This document shows positions 56,290-63,808 of a stretch of 64,000 nt of DNA, piece after piece. The stretch lies in the NCBI GenBank assembly GCA_012513605.1, contig JAAZBV010000069.1:1-64000 (forward strand). Direction: 5' to 3'. Both the position numbers and the translations under genes were made by a program. The notes under the pieces were generated by a model that worked only from the letters and a program-made list of their open reading frames with translations, searched no databases and was not told the DNA's origin. How positions within the stretch are numbered: position 1 is the first letter of the stretch; each line of letters starts with the position of its first letter. Source of the DNA: Desulfatiglans sp. (GTDB taxonomy: Bacteria > Desulfobacterota > DSM-4660 > Desulfatiglandales > HGW-15).

Positions 56290-57939
56290 CTATTTTTTAG
56301 GTTCAGCCATAAAAGATTCTGTGGCAATAACCTCCTGCAGGCGGCAGAAATTCCACTCAGGGTCTGCCGGGCTCCATTTCCTGTTTTTATAATTCTCACA
56401 GCTATCAGGTTTAGGCAGGGGGTATTCCTCAATAGGGTCATCTATAAGGTTATAGAAGGTGCAGCTCCCTGTTTCCGGGTTATTGCCGCAGATAACCTTG
56501 TATGTAGCGTTTCTTGCACCCACATGCCTGAAATTATTTTTTATCGGGTTAACGGTTTCTGTTAACAGGTATCCCATATCGGGGTCTCTTAAGCCTGTCG
56601 CCCCTTTAAAAAGAATTGGAGTAAGGGAGACAGAATCTAAAGAAACCATGCCGTCACCTGTACGGTTTGGGACTGTTTTAGGCACCTCAAGACCTGCAAG
56701 CTCCAGTATGGTTGAGAAGAGGTCCACATTGTGTATCCACTCGTCACTCTGCTTGTTGGCCTTTATACCCGGCCCTTTAATGGCCATTGATACCCGCACG
56801 CCGCTTTCATATGTGGTACCCTTGCTGCGCTCTTTCCTGGTAATGTACAGGTTGTCAATGAACTCCCGTTTTTCGCCAAACATCCATGTTCCATTATCAC
56901 CCAGGTAGATAATATATGTGTTGGGGTCGAGTTTTTCAACAGTTTCAATTACTCTACCAATCATGGTATCCATGGAGTTTGTCATGGCCCTCATAAGCGC
57001 CTCTGATGAGCATGAGCCCACATTGGCGGAACCGAATTGGCCGTCAGGGCCCATGCATGCCTCCATCTCTTTGCGTGATGGCTCATCCATGGTGTCGGCA
57101 TTGGGTATAACCATCGGGTTAGGCATCTGGTTCCCTGTAATATGCGAGAGGTTGAAGGCAAACCATACAAACCAGGGCTTGTCAGGATTATTCTTTTCCT
57201 GCTCTGTGATCCAGTTGATGGTATCCGCTGTCTTTACTACCGCTGCATAGGTGGTTGGCGCTATGCCCGGAAGTGATCTCACAGGGGCCTTTTCTGTGCG
57301 CCACTGATCCGGTGGCGTGGTATCGTCCTGAATCTGGTAATCATATTCAAAGTATGTTGCAAGGCCGCCATGAAGGTTACCCCTGAATAGATCAAAGCCC
57401 GCCTCTTTGGGCTTCATACCGGGGTACTGACCAAGACCTGCTATATGCCATTTTCCGAATATGGCCGTGCTGTATCCGCCCTTTTCCTTAAGGTCCTTTA
57501 CAAATGAATGATGATTCTGGGATAGCCAGTTAGTATAATCCAGAACCCCTGTCTTTGCGGAAAAAAGCCCTGTAAGAAGTGATGTGCGTGTGGGCGAACA
57601 AAATGGTTGTGTCCAGGCATGGGTGAATCTTATGCCTCCCTTTGCCAGGGAATCCAGCGAAGGGGTAGATGCCGGCCTGCCATTGATCATTTTGTAATCA
57701 GGGTGATTATGCCCTGATGGACCGTATTGCTTGGTAAGACTGTCAATAAGGCCAGGGTACATGTTGGTTGTAGCATCTATGCCTATATCGTCACCGATGA
57801 TAAGCAGGATGTTCGGTCGTTTGGTCTTTTCATCTACTCTTTTTCCCAGTCCGCTCGCCGTTAACGCGAACGCCCCTGTGAGAAAAAAAACAAACAGAAC
57901 AGATCCACATAAAAATGTTTTTACAGCTCTAATACTCAT
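56290..57939 (-). CDS. Exported sulfatase (arylsulfatase A family)
   Basis: From ATG 57939 (behind GGAGAAGGAG) 549 residues; an in-frame start 20 codons earlier lacks such a site and would spoil the signal peptide. The signal (1-28) is followed by PNILLIIGDDIGID (metal ligands D50-D51) and the sulfatase motif CSPTRTSLLTG, with C114 as the residue converted to formylglycine. FGKWHIAGLGQYPGMKP and YLGDNGTWMFGEKREF follow. It hydrolyses sulfate esters in the periplasm. No anaerobic sulfatase-maturing enzyme is identified nearby; the radical SAM protein at 58237 is of a different build. The substrate is unknown. Confidence 0.93.
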   Translation of the reverse strand: MSIRAVKTFLCGSVLFVFFLTGAFALTASGLGKRVDEKTKRPNILLIIGDDIGIDATTNMYPGLIDSLTKQYGPSGHNHPDYKMINGRPASTPSLDSLAKGGIRFTHAWTQPFCSPTRTSLLTGLFSAKTGVLDYTNWLSQNHHSFVKDLKEKGGYSTAIFGKWHIAGLGQYPGMKPKEAGFDLFRGNLHGGLATYFEYDYQIQDDTTPPDQWRTEKAPVRSLPGIAPTTYAAVVKTADTINWITEQEKNNPDKPWFVWFAFNLSHITGNQMPNPMVIPNADTMDEPSRKEMEACMGPDGQFGSANVGSCSSEALMRAMTNSMDTMIGRVIETVEKLDPNTYIIYLGDNGTWMFGEKREFIDNLYITRKERSKGTTYESGVRVSMAIKGPGIKANKQSDEWIHNVDLFSTILELAGLEVPKTVPNRTGDGMVSLDSVSLTPILFKGATGLRDPDMGYLLTETVNPIKNNFRHVGARNATYKVICGNNPETGSCTFYNLIDDPIEEYPLPKPDSCENYKNRKWSPADPEWNFCRLQEVIATESFMAEPKK

Positions 57940-58130
57940 TGATAAACTCTCCTTCTCCTCCCCACTTCGTTGTCGTTTTTGCTTCAAGGCTCCTTTCACT
58001 TAAAAACTGTTTTGAGATAACAAAAGACTATCGAACAAAAAAGAAATCGTCAGCCAAAAGAACCGATTACTTTTTATGTGACTGAGTATATGAACTACGT
58101 TCTTATGCGTCAAGGATAATATATCAGGAA

Positions 58131-58163
58131 AGGCTATAGTCTTTAGTCTTTAGTCTATAGCCT
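58131..58163. repeat. Three heptamer repeats inside a perfect inverted repeat
   Basis: AGGCTATAG (58131-58139) and CTATAGCCT (58155-58163) are perfect inverted arms. Between and overlapping them the heptamer TAGTCTT occurs as TAGTCTT, TAGTCTT and TAGTCTA (58137-58157). It lies in the 297-base gap between the sulfatase and the radical SAM gene. It could terminate the radical SAM transcript or be a simple slippage repeat. Confidence 0.7.
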
Positions 58164-58236
58164 AAAGCCTTGCTAACTATATGGGTATTAGCCTCTATTT
58201 TCCTGTTTTATCTGACCTGTTGCAGTAACCCCTTAT

Positions 58237-59541
58237 CTACTTACCCACCCGGAGGCTATATTTTATTTCCTGCTTGATCATGGTTTCAAGTGTGGCATCA
58301 AGGTATTCCTTCTGGCAGTCAAGGGCATTAACATTATCATCACGCAGAAAGGTCATATACCGGCATCCGCCATAACAGAGTGGGAGATATTCGCAATCTA
58401 TGCATCTGTCATTTTTCCATATTCCAAGGTTGTATGTGTCATTATATTTAAAAATTTCATCCTTTATATTCCCGATATTATATTCTTCTATCCCGATGAA
58501 ACCGGGGCATTTATATAAAGAGCCATCATAATTGACCACATAAGAATTTTGTGATTCGATCATGCATAATTTATGTGATATGTTCAGGGTCTTATACCCT
58601 CGTCTCAGGATATCTTCTCGCAAAAGATCATTTGCTTCAAGAAGCCATGGTTCATCAAGGGTAATGCAGCCGCCCCTGTAATCTGTCGGGTTCATTACCC
58701 TTTCCGGTCGTTTTGCTACCGGATCAAACTTGATTACCCCAATCTTATCAGGGGTGAGCCCCTCCTTTTCGAGGTAATCAAGAAGCAAAGGGAAATCCCG
58801 GTAATTAGCTGCTTCAAAATTGCCCCCAAGGTTTATTTTTACAATATCCCACGTCTCTTTGATATTTTTTATCAGCAAGTCAAAACTTGGGGCCCCTGAT
58901 TTAAATGGCCGGTTTTTATTATGGATATGGGCAGGCCCATCAATAGTGATCTTTACACCTTTAAGGCCAAGCCCGGCGAGTTCAATGGCTATTTTTCTAT
59001 TAAGAAGGGCGCCATTAGTTACAAGGCTGAAGCTGTATGATACGCCTCTTTCTTCAGTAAATGCCTTTAATTTTTTTGAAATATGCTTTATCAGGTCACT
59101 GCTCAGCAGGGGCTCGCCACCATAGAAATCCACCAGAAGGGTTTTTTTATTCTCTGTGAATCTTTCTTTAATAAAATCGATCAGCCTGTCCGCTGTCTCC
59201 CCAGACATGTAGAGGTCACCCTTTAACCCCCCTTCAAAGCAGTATTTACAGGCAAAGTTGCAGTCAAGATTCATGACCACAATAATATTTATTCCAGGAC
59301 TGTGTTTGTTAATCCGGTCATGCAGAGAGATTACAGATGCCTTTTCCTCTTCCCTGTCCGGGACAAGCATCCCCAGGCCGGTGAGCACCTTTTCATTTTC
59401 AGGGGAAATTACACCCCTTTCAATAGCCCTGAAGGTCTCCGCCCATATCTCAACCTTTGAAAGACGCCAGGTGGAAAAGAGGATAAAATTCCCTGGGTTT
59501 TCGCTTGAAGGGTAATATTTCAGATATCTGGAAAGTTCCAT
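58237..59541 (-). CDS. Radical SAM/SPASM peptide-modifying enzyme
   Basis: 434 residues. The N-terminal 80 residues (NFILFSTWRLSKVEIWAETFRAIERG, then LGMLVPDREEEK) look like a small peptide-recognition region. The radical SAM cluster is C94-x3-C98-x2-C101 (NLDCNFACKYCFEGG), followed by DFYGGEPLL and a TIM-barrel core. The C-terminal SPASM part carries C380, C383, C389, C393 and C409 (CIDCEYLPLCYGGCRY) for auxiliary clusters. Such enzymes install crosslinks or other changes on ribosomal peptides. The gene for a 44-residue peptide lies 48 bases upstream, separated by a hairpin. It may belong to the putative geopeptide-maturase group (TIGR04280, from memory), not verified. Confidence 0.9.
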   Translation of the reverse strand: MELSRYLKYYPSSENPGNFILFSTWRLSKVEIWAETFRAIERGVISPENEKVLTGLGMLVPDREEEKASVISLHDRINKHSPGINIIVVMNLDCNFACKYCFEGGLKGDLYMSGETADRLIDFIKERFTENKKTLLVDFYGGEPLLSSDLIKHISKKLKAFTEERGVSYSFSLVTNGALLNRKIAIELAGLGLKGVKITIDGPAHIHNKNRPFKSGAPSFDLLIKNIKETWDIVKINLGGNFEAANYRDFPLLLDYLEKEGLTPDKIGVIKFDPVAKRPERVMNPTDYRGGCITLDEPWLLEANDLLREDILRRGYKTLNISHKLCMIESQNSYVVNYDGSLYKCPGFIGIEEYNIGNIKDEIFKYNDTYNLGIWKNDRCIDCEYLPLCYGGCRYMTFLRDDNVNALDCQKEYLDATLETMIKQEIKYSLRVGK

Positions 59542-59553
59542 GCTGATAAGCTG

Positions 59554-59586
59554 AAAGATAAGGAGGGCTTCGCCCCCCTTATCTTT
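59554..59586 (-). promoter_or_regulatory. Hairpin between peptide gene and its modifying enzyme
   Basis: AAAGATAAGGAGGG (59554-59567) pairs with CCCCCCTTATCTTT (59573-59586), 13 of 14 positions, around a 5-base loop. It lies 3 bases after the peptide stop and 12 before the radical SAM start. A hairpin here would let the peptide be made in excess over the enzyme, by partial termination or by protecting the upstream mRNA, as in many peptide clusters. Confidence 0.7.
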
Positions 59587-59589
59587 CCA

Positions 59590-59724
59590 TTAGGGAAACA
59601 CCCTGATGGGAATCAAGATTGCACTGCAACAATAAGCAATCATGATGATCAGATCATCCATATTTTGCCCATTATCAAACACCCTGATCTCTTCGTTTTC
59701 TGGATTTTTTTTCTGGCTTTCCAT
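59590..59724 (-). CDS. Candidate modified-peptide (RiPP) precursor, 44 residues
   Basis: Too short for routine gene calling. ATG 59724 is preceded by GGAGG at 6 bases; the frame runs 44 codons to TAA. The N-terminal half is charged (MESQKKNPENEEIRVFDNGQ), a typical leader. The C-terminal half (NMDDLIIMIAYCCSAILIPI then RVFP) is hydrophobic with an adjacent Cys pair at 32-33. IRVF occurs at 13-16 and again at 40-43, encoded by the same 12 bases. It lies directly before a radical SAM/SPASM gene and 60 bases after the TonB-receptor gene. I infer that the enzyme modifies the C-terminal part. It may correspond to the putative geopeptide family; untested. Confidence 0.75.
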   Translation of the reverse strand: MESQKKNPENEEIRVFDNGQNMDDLIIMIAYCCSAILIPIRVFP

Positions 59725-59784
59725 ACGAGACCTCCATTATTTAGGTTAATAATGTCATGCACCTTAATACATATCGGTAAAGAC

Positions 59785-61719
59785 CTAGAATTTGTATTTT
59801 AAGCCAAACTCAAACCACCTTTTTGGATTAATATTTTGTATGTATGGATACTGAGAGCCATTAAAAAGGTTGTGACCAACAGCAAAAAATTCTACATCAT
59901 ACCCCTGGAAAATCCTTATTGTCTTGCTGATGCTTAGATTCCATATGAAATCATCATAACTACTACCGGGTATGTAATTCAGATCGTGCCAGTTATAATA
60001 GCCAATGAGCTGACCGCTTATAGTTTTATTTTGATATCTGATACCAGTCACAAAGCTGTAGATTTCAGAAGCGCCAGTAGCGAGGGGAGGGTTAATATCC
60101 ACATATGACAGGCCACCCTTAAAAGAAAAATTATAAATTGGCACACTCTCTGTCTCTATTTCAATGCCCTTGCGTTTTACCTCTCCATTATTGATAATAA
60201 TATCATTATAGGCAGGAGGCCCTCCACCAAGAGGTATGGTTGTAAGGGAATTTTTCAGATCATGTAAAAAGATATTTGCTTTTAACCACATAAAAGAGAA
60301 TGCAGACTCTGCTCCAACCTGGTATGACCATACCTCTTCGTGTTTAAGAGAGGGGTTTGGGTCAAGAAACATGCCTCCCCCTGATGTCCATGAGAGACCA
60401 GGGGCAGAAAAACCCCTGGCAATAGTGCCTCTTAAGATGGTATCTTTTGACAGCATATAGGTCAATCCCAGGCTCGGGCTTAAAAATGATCCTGTAATGC
60501 TTTCATGGTCATATCTTATTCCTGGTGTTACAGACCATTTCCCCCTTGAGATGGTATCGTTTATGTAGACAGCCCACTTTGTATTATCGGGTGAAAACTC
60601 TGAGATTACAGGTACCCCGATACTCTGAAGCAGAGAGCCGGCATTAAGGGTCTGATCATATTCTCCCTGCCCAATGTCCATTCCGAATACAAGGGAATTG
60701 ATCTCTTTTTTCCACACTGCCTGAAATCTTGCCCCCAGGGATTCATCTTTTATTTTGGTATCGAGGTACAATTCACCCGGATCTCCTGTAATGCCAAGAC
60801 CGAGGCTCTTGCTGCTTTGCGTGGTCTCCTGCCGGATATAATATGCAGAGAGACTAATATCAAGACCTTCTGCCACAGTGGCTGAGAGAAAGGGCGCGGT
60901 ATAAAAGGTTTTAAGGCTTCCACTGATATTGATATCTGAATCAAGGTAATCCCCGAAGCTGTTTTGGATATCACTATATCCCATGCTCAAACCCGTTTTG
61001 ATATCTTCTGAAAAAGGGATTTCTATCCTGGAATAGAATTGTTTATTATCAGAAAATCTGGATTGTACGAGCCCATCAGAATCCTGGGTGCCCCCATAGA
61101 GGTAATAACCTGCTTTTCCGATTTTTCCATGCAGGTCTGCCCTGTAATCCTGGCTGTTTTTCTTTCCATAAGAGGCATAAATTGAACCACCCGGTTTACT
61201 GGAGGTGCCTGTGGATTTTGTAATTATATTAACTACCCCGCCAAGGGATGACCCCCAGGCAGAAGATGCAGGACCCTTTATTATCTCTATCCTTTCAATG
61301 ATGCCGACAGGGACTGTAATCGTTTCAGCAGACCCCTCACTGGTAAGATTCCAGGGGATGTCATCTACAAGAACAAGCGTATGACGTGGTTCAGAACCCT
61401 GCATGTTAAATAATGAAAATGCCCCGAAATCCCTGTTAGTGCCGAGAAAAAGGCCTGGCACACTGTCCAGTGCCTCTGCCACTGAATGGGCATTCATGGC
61501 CTCTATATCACCAGATGTAATCACCGTGACATTCTCAGCAATCTGGGTCACGGGCTTGGGGTTCCTTGTGGCTGAAACAACAAGGTCTTTATCCTCATAG
61601 AAGAGCCTGAGCATCTGCATCTCTTCTTCAGACTGTCCGAAACAGCTTATAGAAATAGATAACATCATTGAGATGAAGAGAAATACTTTAATATATTTTT
61701 TTCGCGGAAATGTTTTCAT
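59785..61719 (-). CDS. TonB-dependent outer-membrane receptor
   Basis: 644 residues from ATG 61719, giving a clean signal peptide (MKTFPRKKYIKVFLFISMML); an in-frame ATG 27 codons earlier would precede it by a non-signal stretch. The plug domain (about 50-165) shows VTVITSGDIEAMNAHSVAEALDSVPG, TLVLVDDIPW and ERIEIIKGPASSAWGSSLGGVVNIITK. The 22-strand barrel ends in the aromatic terminus FEFGLKYKF. Receptors of this build import metal chelates, vitamin B12 or other scarce ligands. It lies just ahead of the peptide-radical SAM genes on the same strand, and divergent to a binding-protein gene, so its ligand may relate to either. Confidence 0.92.
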   Translation of the reverse strand: MKTFPRKKYIKVFLFISMMLSISISCFGQSEEEMQMLRLFYEDKDLVVSATRNPKPVTQIAENVTVITSGDIEAMNAHSVAEALDSVPGLFLGTNRDFGAFSLFNMQGSEPRHTLVLVDDIPWNLTSEGSAETITVPVGIIERIEIIKGPASSAWGSSLGGVVNIITKSTGTSSKPGGSIYASYGKKNSQDYRADLHGKIGKAGYYLYGGTQDSDGLVQSRFSDNKQFYSRIEIPFSEDIKTGLSMGYSDIQNSFGDYLDSDINISGSLKTFYTAPFLSATVAEGLDISLSAYYIRQETTQSSKSLGLGITGDPGELYLDTKIKDESLGARFQAVWKKEINSLVFGMDIGQGEYDQTLNAGSLLQSIGVPVISEFSPDNTKWAVYINDTISRGKWSVTPGIRYDHESITGSFLSPSLGLTYMLSKDTILRGTIARGFSAPGLSWTSGGGMFLDPNPSLKHEEVWSYQVGAESAFSFMWLKANIFLHDLKNSLTTIPLGGGPPAYNDIIINNGEVKRKGIEIETESVPIYNFSFKGGLSYVDINPPLATGASEIYSFVTGIRYQNKTISGQLIGYYNWHDLNYIPGSSYDDFIWNLSISKTIRIFQGYDVEFFAVGHNLFNGSQYPYIQNINPKRWFEFGLKYKF

Positions 61720-61913
61720 ACTGCCTAAAATAATACCTTTACTTGTAATAAAATTATGATAATGTCTAATATACGTAATATACTTCAATATAGATTGCAT
61801 TTTTACTTAACCAATAATCATTTGTCTATAACATAATTTTTATTATTAAGAAATAACAGATATATAACTGGCCTATTTCTTGCTTGAGCAATATAACTCT
61901 GAATTTGATAATC

Positions 61914-62804
61914 GTGAAAAAATATTTAGTTATAATTTTTTTATTTATCTTTTCAGCGATGCCAGCCTTCGCTGAGGGTGAAATCCTTGTCATTCAGAGT
62001 GTGAAGATTGCCCCTTATGAGGAGGCCCTTAATGGTTTTATAAGCGCCCAGGATCAAAAGATAAAACAGGTTGTCCTGACAGAGACACAATCCTTTGACA
62101 TCAGGGATGAAATCGAAAGGACACAGCCCCCCCTGATTTTAGCCATCGGGCGTGATGCCCTCATGAATGTAAAAGATATCAGGGATATCCCGGTCATATA
62201 TATAATGGTTCTCTCCCCAAATCAAATTCTTGATAATAGCCAAAATTTTTATGGAATAAACATGAATGTGCACCCTGAGAAGCAGCTGGAGGCATTTATT
62301 GGTGCAATCCCTAAACTTAAAAATATAGGACTGATATACAACCCTGACAACACAGGTGAACTGGCAGAAGAGGCTGCTAGAGCAGCAGAAAAAAAAGAGG
62401 TCAGTCTTGTCATTAAAAAGGCTGAAAAGGCGGGTGATGTTGTTAATGCACTAAAGGGTATGGCTGAGAGCATAAACGCATTCTGGATGTTCCCGGATGT
62501 TACCCTGCTGACACCTGAGTCAATGGAACTCCTGCTGATTACCTCAATTGAAAAAGAGATCCCTCTTCTCACATTCTCAACTAAATACCTTGAGATGGGG
62601 GCAATATTGTCAGTCGCTGTAGACCCCTATGATATGGGCATTCAGGCAGGGGAGCTGGCACAAAAAATTTTGGCTGGAGATAATCATAAAGAAAGCAGGC
62701 TTATATTCGCAAGAAAAGGTGTAATAACCCTTAACAAAAAGGTAGCAGGAAAGATTGGCATAGAACTGAAGCAGTATGAGGAATTACACGAAAAGAAAGA
62801 CTAA
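61914..62804 (+). CDS. ABC-type substrate-binding protein (PF04392-like)
   Basis: 296 residues from GTG 61914, which directly opens a good signal peptide (KKYLVIIFLFIFSAMPAFA-EG); a TTG 10 codons earlier is possible. The fold is that of the PF04392 group: EILVIQSVKIAPYEEALNGFIS, ILAIGRDALMNVKDIRDIPVIYIMVL, IGLIYNPDNTGELAEEAARAAEKKEVSLVI, and AILSVAVDPYDMGIQAGELAQKILAG. No transporter genes accompany it. It is divergent from the TonB receptor and beside a two-component system, so sensing is as likely as transport. Confidence 0.85.
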   Translation: MKKYLVIIFLFIFSAMPAFAEGEILVIQSVKIAPYEEALNGFISAQDQKIKQVVLTETQSFDIRDEIERTQPPLILAIGRDALMNVKDIRDIPVIYIMVLSPNQILDNSQNFYGINMNVHPEKQLEAFIGAIPKLKNIGLIYNPDNTGELAEEAARAAEKKEVSLVIKKAEKAGDVVNALKGMAESINAFWMFPDVTLLTPESMELLLITSIEKEIPLLTFSTKYLEMGAILSVAVDPYDMGIQAGELAQKILAGDNHKESRLIFARKGVITLNKKVAGKIGIELKQYEELHEKKD

Positions 62805-62933
62805 TAAGGGTTATATCCGTGAACACCCATTTTATAAAACCCGGCAAAATTGATCTTGTAATAACAGGTGTGACCATGCCAAAGCTATTCGACCCCAGGC
62901 ATTAATCATTCTATGCATGCTTTGCTTGGAGAG

Positions 62934-63032
62934 TTTTTTAAGAGACGCAATAAACTCTGTTTTTAATCTAAATGTTGTTCGGGAGGGAATAAACAATAGA
63001 TTCATTAACGGCTTATTGCGTCTCTTAAAAAA
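62934..63032. repeat. Perfect 20-base inverted repeats 59 bases apart
   Basis: TTTTTTAAGAGACGCAATAA (62934-62953) is repeated exactly in inverted form at 63013-63032. The enclosed 59 bases have no coding frame. The layout, about 100 bases with inverted ends, fits a small non-autonomous transposable element or a large RNA hairpin. No clear flanking target duplication was found by eye. Confidence 0.75.
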
Positions 63033-63073
63033 TTTTGATGGGTGCAAGAGTATATAAAAAAAATAGAAATGTG

Positions 63074-63098
63074 AATCAGGAAATTCCTGATTTTTTTT
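63074..63098 (+). terminator. Intrinsic terminator
   Basis: AATCAGGAA (63074-63082) and TTCCTGATT (63084-63092) are perfect inverted arms followed without gap by a run of T to 63098. This is a classical factor-independent terminator for plus-strand transcripts, here the binding-protein gene 270 bases upstream. Confidence 0.75.
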
Positions 63099-63126
63099 GG
63101 GGAAAATATATTTTAACTTAATTAAA

Positions 63127-63777
63127 CTAAAAATTGATAAGATTTTTTTTAATGGCGATCTTTGTCAGTTCTGTTAGTGAGTTTGCCCTCAGCTTTTCCA
63201 TCACATTGTATTTGTGGGATTCAACAGTTTTAGGGCTAATAAATAATTTGTCGGCTATTTCCTTGATGCTCATTCCTTCGGCCAGATTCTTAAAAACCTC
63301 CTGCTCACGGAGACTCAGGCTGTTATAGGGGTCCCCCATTGGCTCTTTCATATGTTTAAGCAGTAAGTTAGATACAATTGCGCTGATATATGTCTCTCCG
63401 GTTGTTACTGCCTTTAAGGAAAATATAAGGTCTGATACAGGGTCTTCCTTGAGAACATAACCGGATACTCCCGCACTGAAGAGGTCAATAACAAATTCGC
63501 TTGATGAATGCATGGTATAGATAACTATCTTGATATCCGGTGTAGTTTGTTTGAGTTTCCTTACTACCTCAATACCGCTCAGTCCTGGCATGGAGATATC
63601 CAGAACCATTATGTCCGGCCTCAGGGCATCAGCAATCTTTAATGCCTCCCATCCATCAGTTGCCTCTCCTATGACCTCAAACTCGGAGATTTCGCGTAAG
63701 GCGCTTTTAATGCCTTCAATTACTACCCTGTGATCATCAGCAAGTACAATTGTGGTTTCAGTCATTCGTTTATCCAT
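63127..63777 (-). CDS. NarL/LuxR-type response regulator
   Basis: 216 residues. The receiver (about 7-125) has D14-D15, phospho-acceptor D60 (IMVLDISMPG) and the usual Thr and Lys. The LuxR-type helix-turn-helix is at about 150-213 (LSLREQEVFKNLAEGMSIKEIADKLFISPKTVESHKYNVMEKL). The kinase gene ends 31 bases upstream, on the same strand, so the two form a pair. An alternative start 4 codons in (ATG 63765) is possible. It may control the TonB receptor or peptide genes nearby. Confidence 0.93.
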   Translation of the reverse strand: MDKRMTETTIVLADDHRVVIEGIKSALREISEFEVIGEATDGWEALKIADALRPDIMVLDISMPGLSGIEVVRKLKQTTPDIKIVIYTMHSSSEFVIDLFSAGVSGYVLKEDPVSDLIFSLKAVTTGETYISAIVSNLLLKHMKEPMGDPYNSLSLREQEVFKNLAEGMSIKEIADKLFISPKTVESHKYNVMEKLRANSLTELTKIAIKKNLINF

Positions 63778-63808
63778 CGTAAAACAATTTGTAAATTAAG
63801 CCATTTTT

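Larger units (their letters stand above)
62805..63126. other. Convergent intergenic region with inverted repeat and terminator
   Basis: 322 bases between the binding-protein gene (plus) and the response-regulator gene (minus). It contains a long inverted repeat (62934-63032) and a terminator hairpin (63074-63098), listed separately. A minus-strand frame across 62832-63047 has no ribosome-binding site and spans the repeat; I do not call it a gene. Confidence 0.6.

Noticed and set aside
58131-58163. Short CRISPR-like repeat array
   Set aside because: The repeats are contiguous heptamers without spacers, and no cas genes occur in the window.
56290-59541. Radical SAM protein as the anaerobic sulfatase-maturing enzyme for the adjacent sulfatase
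   Set aside because: A peptide gene lies directly upstream of the radical SAM gene, its N-terminal region resembles a peptide-recognition segment, and the two genes are separated by a repeat-bearing gap. The idea is not excluded but is the weaker reading.
62832-63047. 71-codon minus-strand frame over the inverted repeat, possibly a transposase scrap
   Set aside because: No ribosome-binding site, no recognisable transposase motif, and it runs across both repeat arms.
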